Of a stretch of DNA of 64,000 nt, positions 41,593-53,418 are shown in pieces. A program made the translations under genes and the position numbers. Each line of letters begins with the position of its first letter. The stretch's first letter is position 1. The DNA lies in the NCBI GenBank assembly GCA_905160935.1, contig CAJHZI010000414.1, positions 2,481,001-2,545,000 of the forward strand, in the 5' to 3' direction. This DNA is from Enchytraeus crypticus. Its lineage: Eukaryota; Annelida; Clitellata; Enchytraeida; Enchytraeidae. The notes under the pieces were generated by a model. The model had not been told where the DNA came from, ran no database searches, and was given only the letters and a program-made list of their open reading frames with translations.

Positions 41593-44500
41593 ATGGATGG
41601 TGATGACACTGCTGATGTTGTTTTTGTTAACAGAATTATAACACAGATTATGGAGAACGTGATAGAACAGCAATTGCTGGCTGCGACACAGATGATAGAG
41701 GAGCAGGTGGATGCTAAGATCAATCAGTTAGACAACATGAAAGAAGACGATTACGAGGCAGTACGAGCTCGCAGACTGGAGGCTCTGAAAAATGCTGAGA
41801 AACAGAAACAAGAATGGAAGGCTGCTGGACATGGAACGGCAAGTATAGATTTGAATAGTTGACGTGATAATTTATGAAGATTTCGAGTGTTTGTTTTCAG
41901 AGATCCTTTCTTAGTTGCTCTGAATTTATTCTAAAAGGTGGGCCAATTTTTGCCCAGTTTTATATTTCATGAGAAATGCATGAATTTTCTGTCTCTAAAG
42001 GATATTAGTTCTGGATGAGCTCCCTCTTGGATTGATTCTTTCTTGAAACAATGAATGTGTAGAGTACACGACTTGCACTCTCTATATGGCTCCGCCTCCT
42101 GATGTTTCATTGAACAGTAGTTTAGCTTTTATTAAAGTTTACTCAGTTGAGGTGTTCCTTAGGCAGGAATCGGTTGTGCCACTGGTCCAATTGTATCCTT
42201 TAATCCTTATGGAATGTTTTAGTAAGTTAACATAACTAGTGTATTATGTTACTAGTGCCAGTGAATTATTACACACTGCGTAATAATTCAGGTATAGTTT
42301 ATCTGCTGCTTAGACTATGGAGTAAAGTATATTTTATTGTTTGGCTGTCACTGGATCTGATTCTGTATTTTTGACAGTCCTGAGTTTTACAAGTGAACAA
42401 GCTCAACCTGAAGTATAATGCTGTGACAATGAACCGAAATTCTGAGATTTGCAGTACTTAGAGAATCTAGAAATGAGCACTAATTAGTTGTTGTTGTTAG
42501 TGCCCATCTCTAGTGAGATCTACTGAACAGTTTTTAATGCGATGCTGAAGATCTTCCTTTAATGCAGCTCGAGCTGCCTAATCTCAAATTCTGACTGAAA
42601 TGATTTAGTAGGTTCATTGCTCAGCTGGTCTGTCAAATCTCAAATTCATACTGGAATGTATTAGTAATTAGTATGTTCGTTGATGATTACTTCATACTGG
42701 AATGTATTAGTAATTAGTATGTTCGTTGATGATTAATTCATACTGGAATGTATTAGTAATTAGTATGTTCGTTGATGATTAATTCATCGACTTATAAATT
42801 CAAAACTTCAAGTATCCATCCTTACAGTGGCAGATCCAAGGGGGGTCCGGCCCCCCCTTAGGCCCGACGATAAAAAATTACAAACTATATTTTCATTGTT
42901 TCTATGCAATTTCTAGGTGTATATATGTTTTTAGGGGGTTAGGGGGGGGTACAAGAGGGAACTCAAACAGTCTGACTACCTGAAATTTTTTCAAATACGG
43001 GCCCCACTAAGGGCCCATATAACGGAAGGGGGGGCCCAAAAAATGTTGACCGTTTCATTAGCTCTCAATTTTCACTTTAGCCACTGTATAAGAGGAAAAG
43101 GGTGTAAATAAAAAATGTGAACTCTCTCCCGGAACAGTGGTGCAAACCGCCTTGGCTGAGATGGAAGAACTTAAGCCCCCCCTCATCTTCCGCCAAAATT
43201 AGGTCACTTTTGCAATTGGTCCAGATCCGCTGAGTTTCTTCAGAGGTGAAATAAATTAACCTACTTTTTTCCTAAACAAATGTAGGATTTTAGGCATTTT
43301 AGGTTTTCCTCTCACTTTAGTACGGGAATGAGGGGGGTGGGTAAGATACGGGGATATACTCACTCTATGAGCCGAGTGCAGTATGCTGAAAAATTTTGAG
43401 CCCCCCCCCCACAGCATTTTTTCTGGTTGCGTCACGTCCCGAAAAAGGCGGGGCGTAAGCAAAAACGTGTACACTGTCTAAAAAGAATTTTCGGGCCCCC
43501 CTTAAAAAATTCCTGGATCCGCCCCTGCATCCTTATTTCTATTGCATTTCACCATATCTGTATTGCATGGATGTTATTGAATGCAGGGAATTTGCATATG
43601 GCCTCAAAATTATTGACCAAATAAATATAAATTGCTGTTTATATCTGTTTGAAAACAGTACGAAGAGATTGGTGATGAAGCAGAATTCTTTGCAACCTGT
43701 AAGAAGAGTAAGCATGTTATATGCCATTTCTACAGAGATTCCACATTCGCCTGCAAGGTTTAAATTAATTGCAATTTGTCAAGTTGATTCTACTAACTAC
43801 ATCTATTGTAGTTATAGAGAATTGTTATGTTCATAGATAATTATTTTTATAGTGTATTTTTAAAGAATTATTTTCATGAAATTTTTTAAAAGTTTTGACA
43901 ATTATTTTATTCTATTTTCATAGTAATATTATTCGGTTTTTTTGCAGTATACTCCATCAATTAAATCACTAAAATTTGATTAAACACTTTCAAGTACTTT
44001 TTTCCTTCTGAAGAATCGTTTCTATAAGGATTTTACCAGCTATGTCTCTACGCAGGCGCAAGTTATATCATCGGGACTTGTTAATTTTGTTGATCATCAG
44101 GTGATCGCCAAATATTGCGCTGGTTTTGCACAAGGCAGTCAGTCAATCAATTGGCTGGAGCCAGTGGCGATGTCTGTAAGTTATCCCAACGTGGATCAGT
44201 ATGTGCTGGTTCAAATCCTAGACTCACCCATCACTGACATTGCTTTCAAGATATGCAGCTGATGTTAATATCGGCTTTACAGCCTTGTTACAAGCAATAA
44301 GAATTTAATGTCCGGTTCATTACCATAAGGCAATGCAAGGGACGTCTTAAGCAGACTCTGCAACATCTGATCCCAAAACATCCAATGATGACAGCTGAGT
44401 ATTTGAAGACCTCAAAAGAAGAAGTCTGGGTATTGCATTGATTGTAGTATATGGCGCGTTGCCTCTGCCACTTCCCTTATTATTATTATTTTTCTACTTG

Positions 44501-45524
44501 CAGCACTTTTATTAAATTGACACCAAAGATCTCTTTAGTTGGATCTGCCAAATGGCAGATTCAAATCATCCAATATGCTTATTCCCATTCAAAAACTCTT
44601 TTCAGTCTCTGTAAGAAGAGATTATAGACCAACAAGTTGATCAGTAACAAAGAGGTAAGCTGTTTCAATCCTTAATGTAGCCTTTAGGCTTGCACAAATA
44701 TCAAATATGATCGAGTTATACAGTACAAGCTCTATATTACTTTAACTTACTGCTGCTTGTTTCAGGTAGTTGATAATACCACTTGAACTTACTTCTGCTT
44801 GTTTCAGGTAGTTGATAATATCACTTGAACTTACTTCTGCTAGTTTCAGGTAGTTGATAATATCACTTGAACTTACTTCTGCTTGTTTCAGGTAGTTGAT
44901 AATATCACTTGAACTTACTTCTGCTAGTTTCAGGTAGTTGATAATATCACTTGAACTTACTTCTGCTTGTTTCAGGTAGTTGATAATATCACTTGAACTT
45001 ACTTCTGCGTGTTTCAGGTAGTTGATAATATCACTTGAACTTACTTCTGCTTGTTTCAGGTAGTTGATAATATCACTTGAACTTACCTTTGCTTGTTTCA
45101 GGTAGTTGATAATACCACTTGAACTTACGGCTGCTTGTTTCAGGTAGTTGATAAGCATCTCGCGCTGCTTGCTCCCAAACACCTCGAAGCCAGATTTGTA
45201 AAGATAAACGCAGAGAAGAGCAAATTCCTCGTAGAACGTCTGCGCATCAAGATGCTGCCGACGATTTGCCTGGCGAGGGAGGGCAAAACAGTTGACTACG
45301 TCGTGGGGTTGGACGATGTGGGAGGTACGGAGGATTTTCCCACTGAAATGCTCGAGTGGAGGATTGCTCGTGCTAGGGTTATAGAGTACAGCGGAGATCT
45401 TTTAACTCCGCCCATTGTGGGCGGACCTAAGACATCTCTCAGTTCATTGGCCGCCGGTAGAGGCCACGCGAAGAAGACAATTAGAGGCGGTGATGACGAT
45501 AGTAGTGATGACGATTGGAACTGA
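41593..45524 (+). CDS. TXNDC9: Thioredoxin domain-containing protein 9 (TXNDC9 / APACD-like)
   Basis: Exons 41593-41838, 43659-43757 and 45144-45524, all phase 0, give 241 residues (human is 226). TXNDC9 is a phosducin-like thioredoxin-fold protein that binds the CCT chaperonin and modulates actin/tubulin folding (family knowledge). The N-terminal helix has EQQLLAATQMIEEQVD and AEKQKQEWKAAGHG. Exon 2 carries KHVICHFYRDSTFACK, the degenerate redox site with a single Cys. Exon 3 carries KHLEARFVKINAEKSKFL, TVDYVVGLDDVGG and the acidic tail KKTIRGGDDDSSDDDWN. An upstream in-frame ATG at 41578 would add five residues; 41593 is preferred because MDGDDTADV resembles the family start and has G at +4. 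Intron 1 has a GC donor (ACG|GCAAGT). Intron 2 ends in a minisatellite that repeats the acceptor. A hAT-like element lies in intron 1. Confidence 0.93.
41839..41840 (+). other. Non-canonical GC 5' splice site of TXNDC9 intron 1
   Basis: Exon 1 must end in phase 0 after GHGT to join YEEIGDEAEFF of exon 2. The only fitting junction is ACG|GCAAGT, a GC-AG intron with an otherwise strong donor. The nearby GT (GCAA|GTATAG) would be out of phase with the sole good acceptor at 43658. Confidence 0.75.
42628..42790 (+). repeat. ~48-bp tandem repeat, three copies
   Basis: TTCATACTGGAATGTATTAG, TAATTAGTATGTTCGTTGAT, GATTAA repeated at 42645, 42690 and 42738. In TXNDC9 intron 1. Confidence 0.88.
42835..43527. 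mobile_element. Non-autonomous hAT-like element, 693 bp, with 8-bp target duplication
   Basis: Ends CAGTGGCAGATCC (left) and the complement of CAGGGGCGGATCC (right) form imperfect terminal inverted repeats. The 8-bp sequence CATCCTTA flanks both sides exactly (42827-42834 and 43528-43535), as expected for hAT insertion. The inside is rich in G and C runs and has no transposase frame. It lies in TXNDC9 intron 1, 131 bp before exon 2. Confidence 0.85.
44153..44285 (+). mobile_element. tRNA-derived SINE, family 1
   Basis: Sense copy GGCTGGAGCCAGTGGCGATG ... GGTTCAAATCCTAGACTC ... GCTTTACAGCC. In TXNDC9 intron 2. Confidence 0.83.
44520..44695 (-). mobile_element. Interspersed repeat C, diverged antisense copy
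   Basis: TGGATCTGCCAAATGGCAGA, GACCAACAAGTTGATCAGTA, CAATCCTTAATGTAGCC. Just before the acceptor minisatellite of TXNDC9. Confidence 0.6.
44747..45155 (+). repeat. 42-bp minisatellite carrying ten copies of the TXNDC9 exon 3 acceptor
   Basis: The core GTTTCAG|GTAGTTGATAA recurs exactly every 42 bp, with AG ends at 44765, 44807 and so on to 45143. The last is the true splice site and the previous nine are decoys. Units differ by a few bases (for example CTTGTTTC versus CTAGTTTC). In exon frame each decoy reads VVDNIT followed by TGA. A 146-codon open frame on the minus strand is only the repeat read backwards. Confidence 0.95.
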
Positions 45525-46309
45525 GAAGATAGCGATACTGTCTTTGGTGTGTTAGAATAATAGAATTGTATCAGAATGATATTTATTCGTTTCCATTTTA
45601 ATAGAATTTATCAATCCATTGTGCAATTAATTGCACAAGTTAAGTCTACTTGTACTGTATTCTTATTCAGTTAGATAATTAATCAAATACAAATCAACTA
45701 GTTCTCATTCGCTAATGGTTAAATTAAATCCATTCAGTTCAAAATTTCAAAGTAAGGATTTTCTATAATCTACTGTTCTCTAATTTATTCTGTAACGGCA
45801 TCATGAGCTCTTGGCTACTTTCTGTGAAAGAATTTCATTGGCTAAGCGAATCATCGTGAAGCTCAAGTTATGCCTTTTCAGTGATTTGATATTTGTGTAA
45901 CTCCTTCATTGATTTTTAATACTACTGAGAATAAGTATATGTATGAACTAAATTAACGAGTTACACAGAAAAATTGTATATAATGCTAATTTTACTAATT
46001 TAAATTTATTATTAATTTGATGCACAATTACACCGGAAACCGGGATCCAGTCTACTGTTCAGAAGTCAATTATCTCCTGAAGCCAAATTATAGTTTGTAT
46101 TGCTTATAATATTGTTTGTATTCGTAAAAGTGTGCCGGTGGTGTAATGTAAAGAATCTTACTATAATGTGAGCTTGATATTTACGAAAATATTATAAATA
46201 TAACACATAGGTATAATTAATTAGTAATAGAATTATAATAGTAAGCATTTCCTATTAAGAATATTTCTGATTATCAAGATATTGGCGGCATTATGATACA
46301 ATAATTAAA

Positions 46310-46340
46310 AAAGTCCACAATGTGTTTGTCACAGATTTAT
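46310..46340 (-). terminator. Candidate polyadenylation signal of the KLF transcript
   Basis: The minus strand reads AATAAATCTGTG then ACATTGTGGACTTTTTT, a hexamer followed by a GT/T-rich element. If used, the KLF 3'UTR would be about 3.9 kb. Confidence 0.3.
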
Positions 46341-47717
46341 TCAACGTAGTTAATATATCAATATTTACATCAACTTTCTGATGAATCACAGTGTATATCA
46401 GCTAGACTGTCGTCTGTATATACAATTAGAAATGTACAGTAAAACCGCAGATTTTATAAGTTTTGCACAACAAGCAAGAAGCACAGAAGCTGTTTAGTCA
46501 AACAGAAAAGTTAAACATCTAGAATTAGATAACTATAGTGAAGCTGTTTAATGAAACATCCCTGAAAATCAAACAATGCAAAGGTTGTAAATGAATCTAT
46601 GAGAAAATCTAATACACTTGCACCTCCTGGTAGTTAAGTCAGTTTGAATTAGTCTAGAGCAGGAGTTCTGGTTTTCAAGGCTCGGCTGAAATCGAGCAAA
46701 GAGTAAGATCTAGATTTAAACTGAACTGATTTTATTATTCATATTCACGCAAAAATGTTATTCTTCACGTATGTGTGAAATGACAGCAAATAGCATGCAG
46801 TGTAATAGATTCAGAATATTGCAAATTTGTGGGAAATTCCCGTGTTCATTGAATATATTTAATTATATAACAAAATCATTATAAATAAACATTTAAACCG
46901 TTTAATGTCAAATTTAATGATTTTATGACCTTGTGAACAATTGAAAGTATTACCTAATATATAGTATGTATCAATTCATTATAGATATTACCATTGGTCA
47001 CTTACGTGGATACAAATGTAACAAAATTCTACTATGATTGTACAGACGGCTATACCGAAGTCATAAAAAAACAACGCATATACTGATTAAAATATCGTTA
47101 GTCAATCTACAAAATATATCAATTCATGTTAGTAATCACAACAAGCGTATCAGCAAAGTGAAAAATCTGTGTAAAGATTACATAGAGAGTTACCGTATGA
47201 GCACAAATAAGAATCTTCTTGTAATGACAAGTTCAAGGCACACAACAACAACAACCAGGTAGTGGCGCTGAAACACAAAATGGTGTTCATGCAGACATTT
47301 AATTTCTTCCAGTCAACATTGTTACTATTTATCAGACAGCCATGGTATTCTATAATGTAGGTTATGATGTTCAAGCTTTCAAAATATGGAGCTGAAAATT
47401 TGATACAGTTTACAGTGGGGATTCAATTTAGTATAACAAAAACAACAACAACATTTATCAAGTATTTTACGCACGTTCCTAACAAGCTGGGATTCGAAAA
47501 TTGAGCTCCTATTTCGTGTGGCGAGCGTGCTACTAACTTGACCACCTAACCGACATAAAACGGTAAGCCAATCCAACAGGCACCATGAAGTGTATATTAC
47601 ACCGATAACTTGGGACAGAAAGCCAGTCCATTAACTATAGGACTGGATTTTTGAACTATAGCAACCTACATGTAGTTGCTCCTATTCTACTGAAATTAAA
47701 ATGATTACAGTACATGC

Positions 47718-47850
47718 TAAAGACAGTGTCGTTGTCGGTAAGGTATCCGATCGCGGATCAGTGTGCTGAAATCTTGGTCTCGCCCGTCACTGATATAGCT
47801 TTCGAGAGATGAAGCTGACATTAACATCGGCTTTACGGCTTTTTACATAT
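47718..47850 (+). mobile_element. tRNA-derived SINE, family 1 (diverged)
   Basis: GTCGTTGTCGGTAAGGTATC, GATCGCGGATCAGTG, CTCGCCCGTCACTGATATAG and AACATCGGCTTTACGGC. Confidence 0.75.
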
Positions 47851-48542
47851 TGTATATTTTATAAGATAGTGTCACTCAATCGCTAGCATAATATACAGTC
47901 ACAGCGCAATATCGATGTATAACTCATTTGTCAACGGTACCGTACTACCATAAGTAAAACTTATCAAAGCGTACAGTAAAACATTAAAAAGCCAGGCTGC
48001 TTTAGAATGTTCAGAGGAACAGTTCAGTAACACCCAGACCTCACACAACCTCCTACATCAATTACGATTTATACTTGTAAAATAGTCATTTCACATATTT
48101 TATAAGTCACAAGGGCTTTAGATATAATTGAAGATAAGAGGAACACAAACACGTGTCTAAATTATATATTTTTTGAGCCCTTGAAATTACTTCTTCAGAA
48201 AGATTTCTACATGAGAAATCTCTTTGATGAGATTTAGAATAATAAAATTAATAATTTAACGCAACAACCGATGAGAGCAAAATAATTAAATGTATATAAT
48301 TATTATATAATTAATTACCTTTACATAAGGATACGTAAATAATAAGATAACTTTCGAATAAACTTTATTTAGTTAAAAGTTTTACTACAGTAGAATGTCA
48401 TGTCACGTGATCATCCTAGGACTGGTTCTAGCCAAAGATTTTTCTATGATGTTCCTCCACAAAACACAATTCTCCTGAGGAACATCTTTGATCTACGGTA
48501 GAAATATTGCAATTTCAAATTCACTGACGACACCAGAATTAC

Positions 48543-48582
48543 CCAGTCAATCAATCAACCAATTAATCAATCAATCAATCCA
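48543..48582 (-). repeat. (AATC)n tract in the 45.5-50.2 kb interval
   Basis: CAATCAATCAACCAATTAAT and following units, same strand orientation as the tracts in the DOCK gene, but no exon is visible next to it. Confidence 0.8.
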
Positions 48583-49869
48583 CAGATCAAACTAAACTAC
48601 TCTCTCGAAAGACTCACGTTCTCAAAGAACAAATAAAATTAGATTTATAAATCAGTCGTTCCGCATAATTGTGCCGCTAAAAATATCAACAACATCCTAA
48701 ATTATCACTGACAGAAGAAATTTAAAGCGTTTATTATAGACAGCTAGAAACAAGAATGCACAACCTGAAGGCAGCATGTCAACATAGAATCACACATACA
48801 GCAGTGACAATGGCAAGGCTACCGGCTGCACAATGTACAGAACAATTGTAAACAACTAAATGACAAGGCTACAAGCCAAAGTTGCAGTTTTTGAACTTCT
48901 CTATTTTCTTCAAACTTAATAGGATTACTAATAGTTTTTCTCTTTTAGCAGCACTCATTGCAGTTACAATGATTTTAAAAATATTTCATCAATACGGGCT
49001 ATCTTAATTTCTGACTGATCTGAGAATGATCCAAGGCCTTACGATTCTGAAACGCACCGCTACACCAAAAAGCTAAACACTGCCCTATGCTACTATATTT
49101 GGAAATTGTTTCTTCCTGCAATTGTTACTCGAGGAGTGCCCAACACTGCATCCTGGTGACGAAACGGGGGTTGAAACTTCACCGATTGTGTCAATATTCT
49201 ATTGATTCAATCTACATATCAAGCTATTTAGAAATATAATTATTTTAAATACAGTTCACCCTTATACCGCTAGATTGCTGCTAGTTAGTACGTGTAAACA
49301 AATAGCTGTAAACAAATAAACTTCAGTTGTTTACAAACATCATTAAAACACCTTATATCAAAATAGAAATATCTACATAATCAACAGTAGGCCTATTACA
49401 ACAGCAACGCAAATAAAACAAAATTATACAATATTTCTATAAACTGCAGTTTTTTATCAAATGCTAAAAAAACAAAATTGAAATTGTTCATCATTTAAAG
49501 GCTAAAGATTGTAATACTTCTATTCAAAGCTGCATTGTAAATCAATAATTTCATCATGCTCTTGTAAAAAAGGAATTTAACTAACCAGCAGTGTCAATAA
49601 TATAAATTTTACGAGAAGTTTATACAAGGTGAACAGTCATTATTATTATCATTATTATTTCCATCGAAAACTTATCTAGTAGTGTCATGACCGAGATCGG
49701 TCTCTGAGACTACTTTACAGGATAACTGGTAATACAAATAAAGTTACTCTAAAGCACACTATGGTACAAGACACAACTTTAAGCTGACCTGAAGCAAATC
49801 ATTGACTGTTACGTTCAAATCTGTTACGTGAAATCAAGTGATCATGTTAATGTTTGATTGTACCAGTGA

Positions 49870-49990
49870 TGTGTTGAGTGATCTCGATTATGTTATAACA
49901 TATCAGTGGCACATTGCTCAAGCGGTCATGTTATAACATCAGCGGCACATCAAATGATCATGTTATAACATATCAGTGGCACATTAAAAA
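49870..49990 (+). repeat. ~45-bp imperfect tandem repeat
   Basis: Three units of ATGTTATAACATATCAGTGG + CACATT with variable linkers (GATCATGTT, CGGTCATGTT). Confidence 0.75.
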
Positions 49991-50029
49991 AAGTAAACAC
50001 GTATTATAGTGAAATGATCTACTTTGTTG

Positions 50030-50225
50030 ATATCTATCACTTTTTAATACTACATGTTTAAACCGTTAGGCATTTTATTCCATTTTCCGTATAACCAGTC
50101 CAGTGAATCTCCGAGATTTTACTCTCAGATCAGCGCGACCTGGATTCGAACCCCCGAGGGTTCAATTCACCGCAGAATCTGTCATTTAAAACTTAATGAC
50201 GTTACCCCTACGCTATTTAGACATC
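50030..50225 (-). mobile_element. tRNA-derived SINE, family 3
   Basis: Same layout as 7380-7625: AAACCGTTAGGCATTTTATT, CCAGTCCAGTGAATCTCCGA, CTGGATTCGAACCCCCGAGG, GACGTTACCCCTACGCTATT. About 30 bp beyond the KLF stop codon. Confidence 0.78.
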
Positions 50226-50255
50226 ACATAGCTCAAGTGATCAAGCTGGAATAGA

Positions 50256-53200
50256 TCAGTGGCGCTTCATGTGTAGCGACAGATGATCAGAGCGGCTGAA
50301 GGTTCGTGGACAGAGTCTGCAGTGGAAGGGTCGATCACCAGAGTGCTTGCGACCATGTCTCGTCAGCTCATCAGATCTCGCAAACCTCCACGTACAGCCT
50401 GCGAATGTGCAGGCGTACGGTTTCTCACCTACGAACAAAGCATATCACTTGTTATTACTGCCAGATGAGGATACTTCGAATTCAATGTGACTTGTTGATT
50501 TGTTGTTGACTTTCCTAACATCATCCTTGTATGATAAAACGGACGTTAAACCTTTGGCGCTTAAGATACTTCATTTGAACATAGCTCGAGGGTAGATAGG
50601 ATTGTTTTCTCCGGGAAAGACGCCCCTGCCCAGTAAATGTTAGTCGAAGTTGAGGAAGGCATAGGGGGCCACCTCGTCATAAGCAGAATCCCCCTAGAAT
50701 AATGGTTTATCGAAAGAAATGTTAGATGATTTAAAGATTCACGCGTCTGTGGGCATTAATAGGAAATCGGAAGATAGTAGGGGAGTGGAGGCGTTATATA
50801 CCATGAACCTGCCAGTAAGCAGTGTATTAAGAGAGAGAGAAAATACTTCAATTTAAAAGTGGTTATTGTTGATTTGTACTTATCATTGTCTAACAATGAG
50901 TTGGTGAAATAAATAAATAAATAAATCAATTAAATATGGGACATAATGATAAACAATTTAGACAAAAACACAATCGTTTATCTAATGTTGTACTTTTCTT
51001 CATCACTGGTAACCATAAACTAAATCAAAAGATTCTTGAAATATTAAGCGAGATTAAGTGTAAGATTTTAAAATATTACTTTAAGTAAGAACCAATAAAG
51101 CTTGTTTCACAACTTACGATATGCATTAAAGGTATATTAAAAGTGAAGCAAAACTTGACATGCATAACTTAAAGTTAGATTCATAGTGAAACAAATCCTT
51201 TCAAGATTACTTACAGATATCTTAACAGATAAACATGACTAGTGTATACAAAGCTCACCCAATTCAAATGTAGGTTTCAAATGAAATGCTTTAATGAAGC
51301 AATAATGCATTTATACCATTTAAAGAAACTAAGAGTAAACACATCTCCTATCACTCACCGGTATGTATTCTACTATGAGCCTTCAGATGGGAGCTCTTTG
51401 TGTACATCTTGTTACAGCCTGATACGGCACAAACATGAATCCTCTTCTTGGATGCGTCCCCTCCACTCAGGTCATCCAGCACCAGCATTCCACTTCCGGT
51501 CTCAGCTATTCGCCGTCCATCGTCGCTACTGCCGACAACTCCAGCGTCCGGAGAGGCACTGGAGGGTTGGCTGCTCGTCCAGCTCTCGGCGAACACGCTG
51601 ATGGGAGGATTGTTGCTGACAGCCCAGGCTGAAGGTAAAGAGCCGGCAGTCTGGTTGTCCATCCAGCCAGTAGGCTGAGAACCGGAGATTGTATTGAGGT
51701 GGTTCATTTTACCAGCAGACACTGACGTGACGTCAGCATGCTGAGGATTGAACTTCCTGCCTTTCTCTGAGCCTGAACCTGCAGAAGAAAACTTCTGATT
51801 GCCAACCCATCCAACAGGAACTGCTTTATGATCCAGCTGATTGAACGTATTCTGGTTGTTCATCCAACCAGTCTGGACTAAGCTGATCGAATTGTTCTGA
51901 CTATTTAATCCGTCCCCTGACACCGCGGTGGAAGGCAGGGATGTGAGAGGATGAACAGACGGCGGAACCACAAATCTGGACACGTCTGCCCGGTCTCTGG
52001 CAGACCTGAGAACCTGAGGGCTCAGCCCACGGGTGGGATCCACGTGAATCACCTGGGGAGGGGTGAGATTCGCGGGGGAGGAGGGGTAGATTTTAGATGG
52101 AAGAGGTGGGGTGCGGTAAAATTGATCGTCACCTGGTGGTGAGATGGGTAGAGTATAGGTTGAGATGTTCACAGCTCGCGGCGGTGTAGTTAGATAGTGA
52201 GGTGAATATGAGGCGGTAGTGAGATTAAAAACTTGAACCGGTGGTTCAGATTTAACATGTGATACCGTTGTGTTACGCATAGCATAGCATATAGGTTGAT
52301 CCATAGCGTATGAAGAGAGGTCATCACCTAATAGAAAAAACGCAGCAGACTGACATTTAAACTTGGCTTTTGCCTTTCGATTGAAATTAATCAATTGGCA
52401 TTTATCCGGAAAGTTTATTAAGAATTACAATAATAGCTTTAGTTAATTTTTATTACATTTTACTTTTCTTCCTAAATTAATGCCCAAATTAAAATAGGTT
52501 TAATTTACAAAAATATTCAATCGTCAGCTTGAGAGAGAAAGAAAGAGACAGAGAGAGAAAGAGAGAGAGAGAGAGCAAGAGAGATAGAGGAGTGGAGTAA
52601 GAGTGAGAAATAGAGTGAGAGTGAGCCAGATCAAAAGAGTGAGAGAGAGAGCGAGAGAGAGAGAGAGACAGAGAGAGAGCAGTGGGCGTAATTCAAGCAC
52701 TTGTGTTTTAAGATGTGAGATTATGCCTGACGCTAGTTTAATATATTCTAGAACCGCAGAACACGCCCATGACCTAACAAGGGGCGTGGCAACTAGAGCT
52801 ACGATAGCCCACTTAAAGTTCATACGAGAAAAGATTTATCATCAACAAGGTCAATTAATCAAATTATCTAATTACTGCACTACTTGTGGTAGTCACATTA
52901 AAGTTAAAAGTATGGTTAACCTCTCTCAAAAGAGGATCAGTATTACTAATACTGGGTCTTTTTAATACGGGGCTGGGTAAGCCTAGGATTTAACCCTGTA
53001 CCTACTACTCAGCAGCATGAACTCTTAACTGATTAGGGTCATTAGATAGAAAATAACTAACTAGCAATAGTTACTCAGAATCTTATATTCAAACCAAACA
53101 AAAGCTCACAGACAAACACTCACAGGCACATACAAGCATACATACATCTACACAAACAGAACCGCGAAAATTAGTCCAATGCCAATTAAAGATCTTCAGA

Positions 53201-53371
53201 ACAGAGGAATAGGTTAATAATCAATAAAACATTTCCTTGTATACACAGTTATCACGAATTATACAACCAGTAGCCATGATACACAACTGCATGCATGTAT
53301 ATGAAGGCCTATAGAAGAAGCTATATAGAAGATGCATATACATGTAGGAATACAGAACAAGCTATAGAAGA

Positions 53372-53418
<47 letters not shown>

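Larger units (their letters stand above)
45525..50255. other. Convergent interval between TXNDC9 and KLF
   Basis: The two genes point at each other here, so both 3'UTRs lie inside. Repeats: SINE 47718-47850, (AATC)n 48543-48582, imperfect repeat 49870-49990, SINE family 3 50030-50225. No coding frame with family resemblance was seen. Confidence 0.7.

Noticed and set aside
44742..45182. 146-codon minus-strand frame made of INYLKQAEVSSSD repeats
   Set aside because: It is the antisense reading of the 42-bp acceptor minisatellite in TXNDC9 intron 2; it is open only because 42 is a multiple of three.
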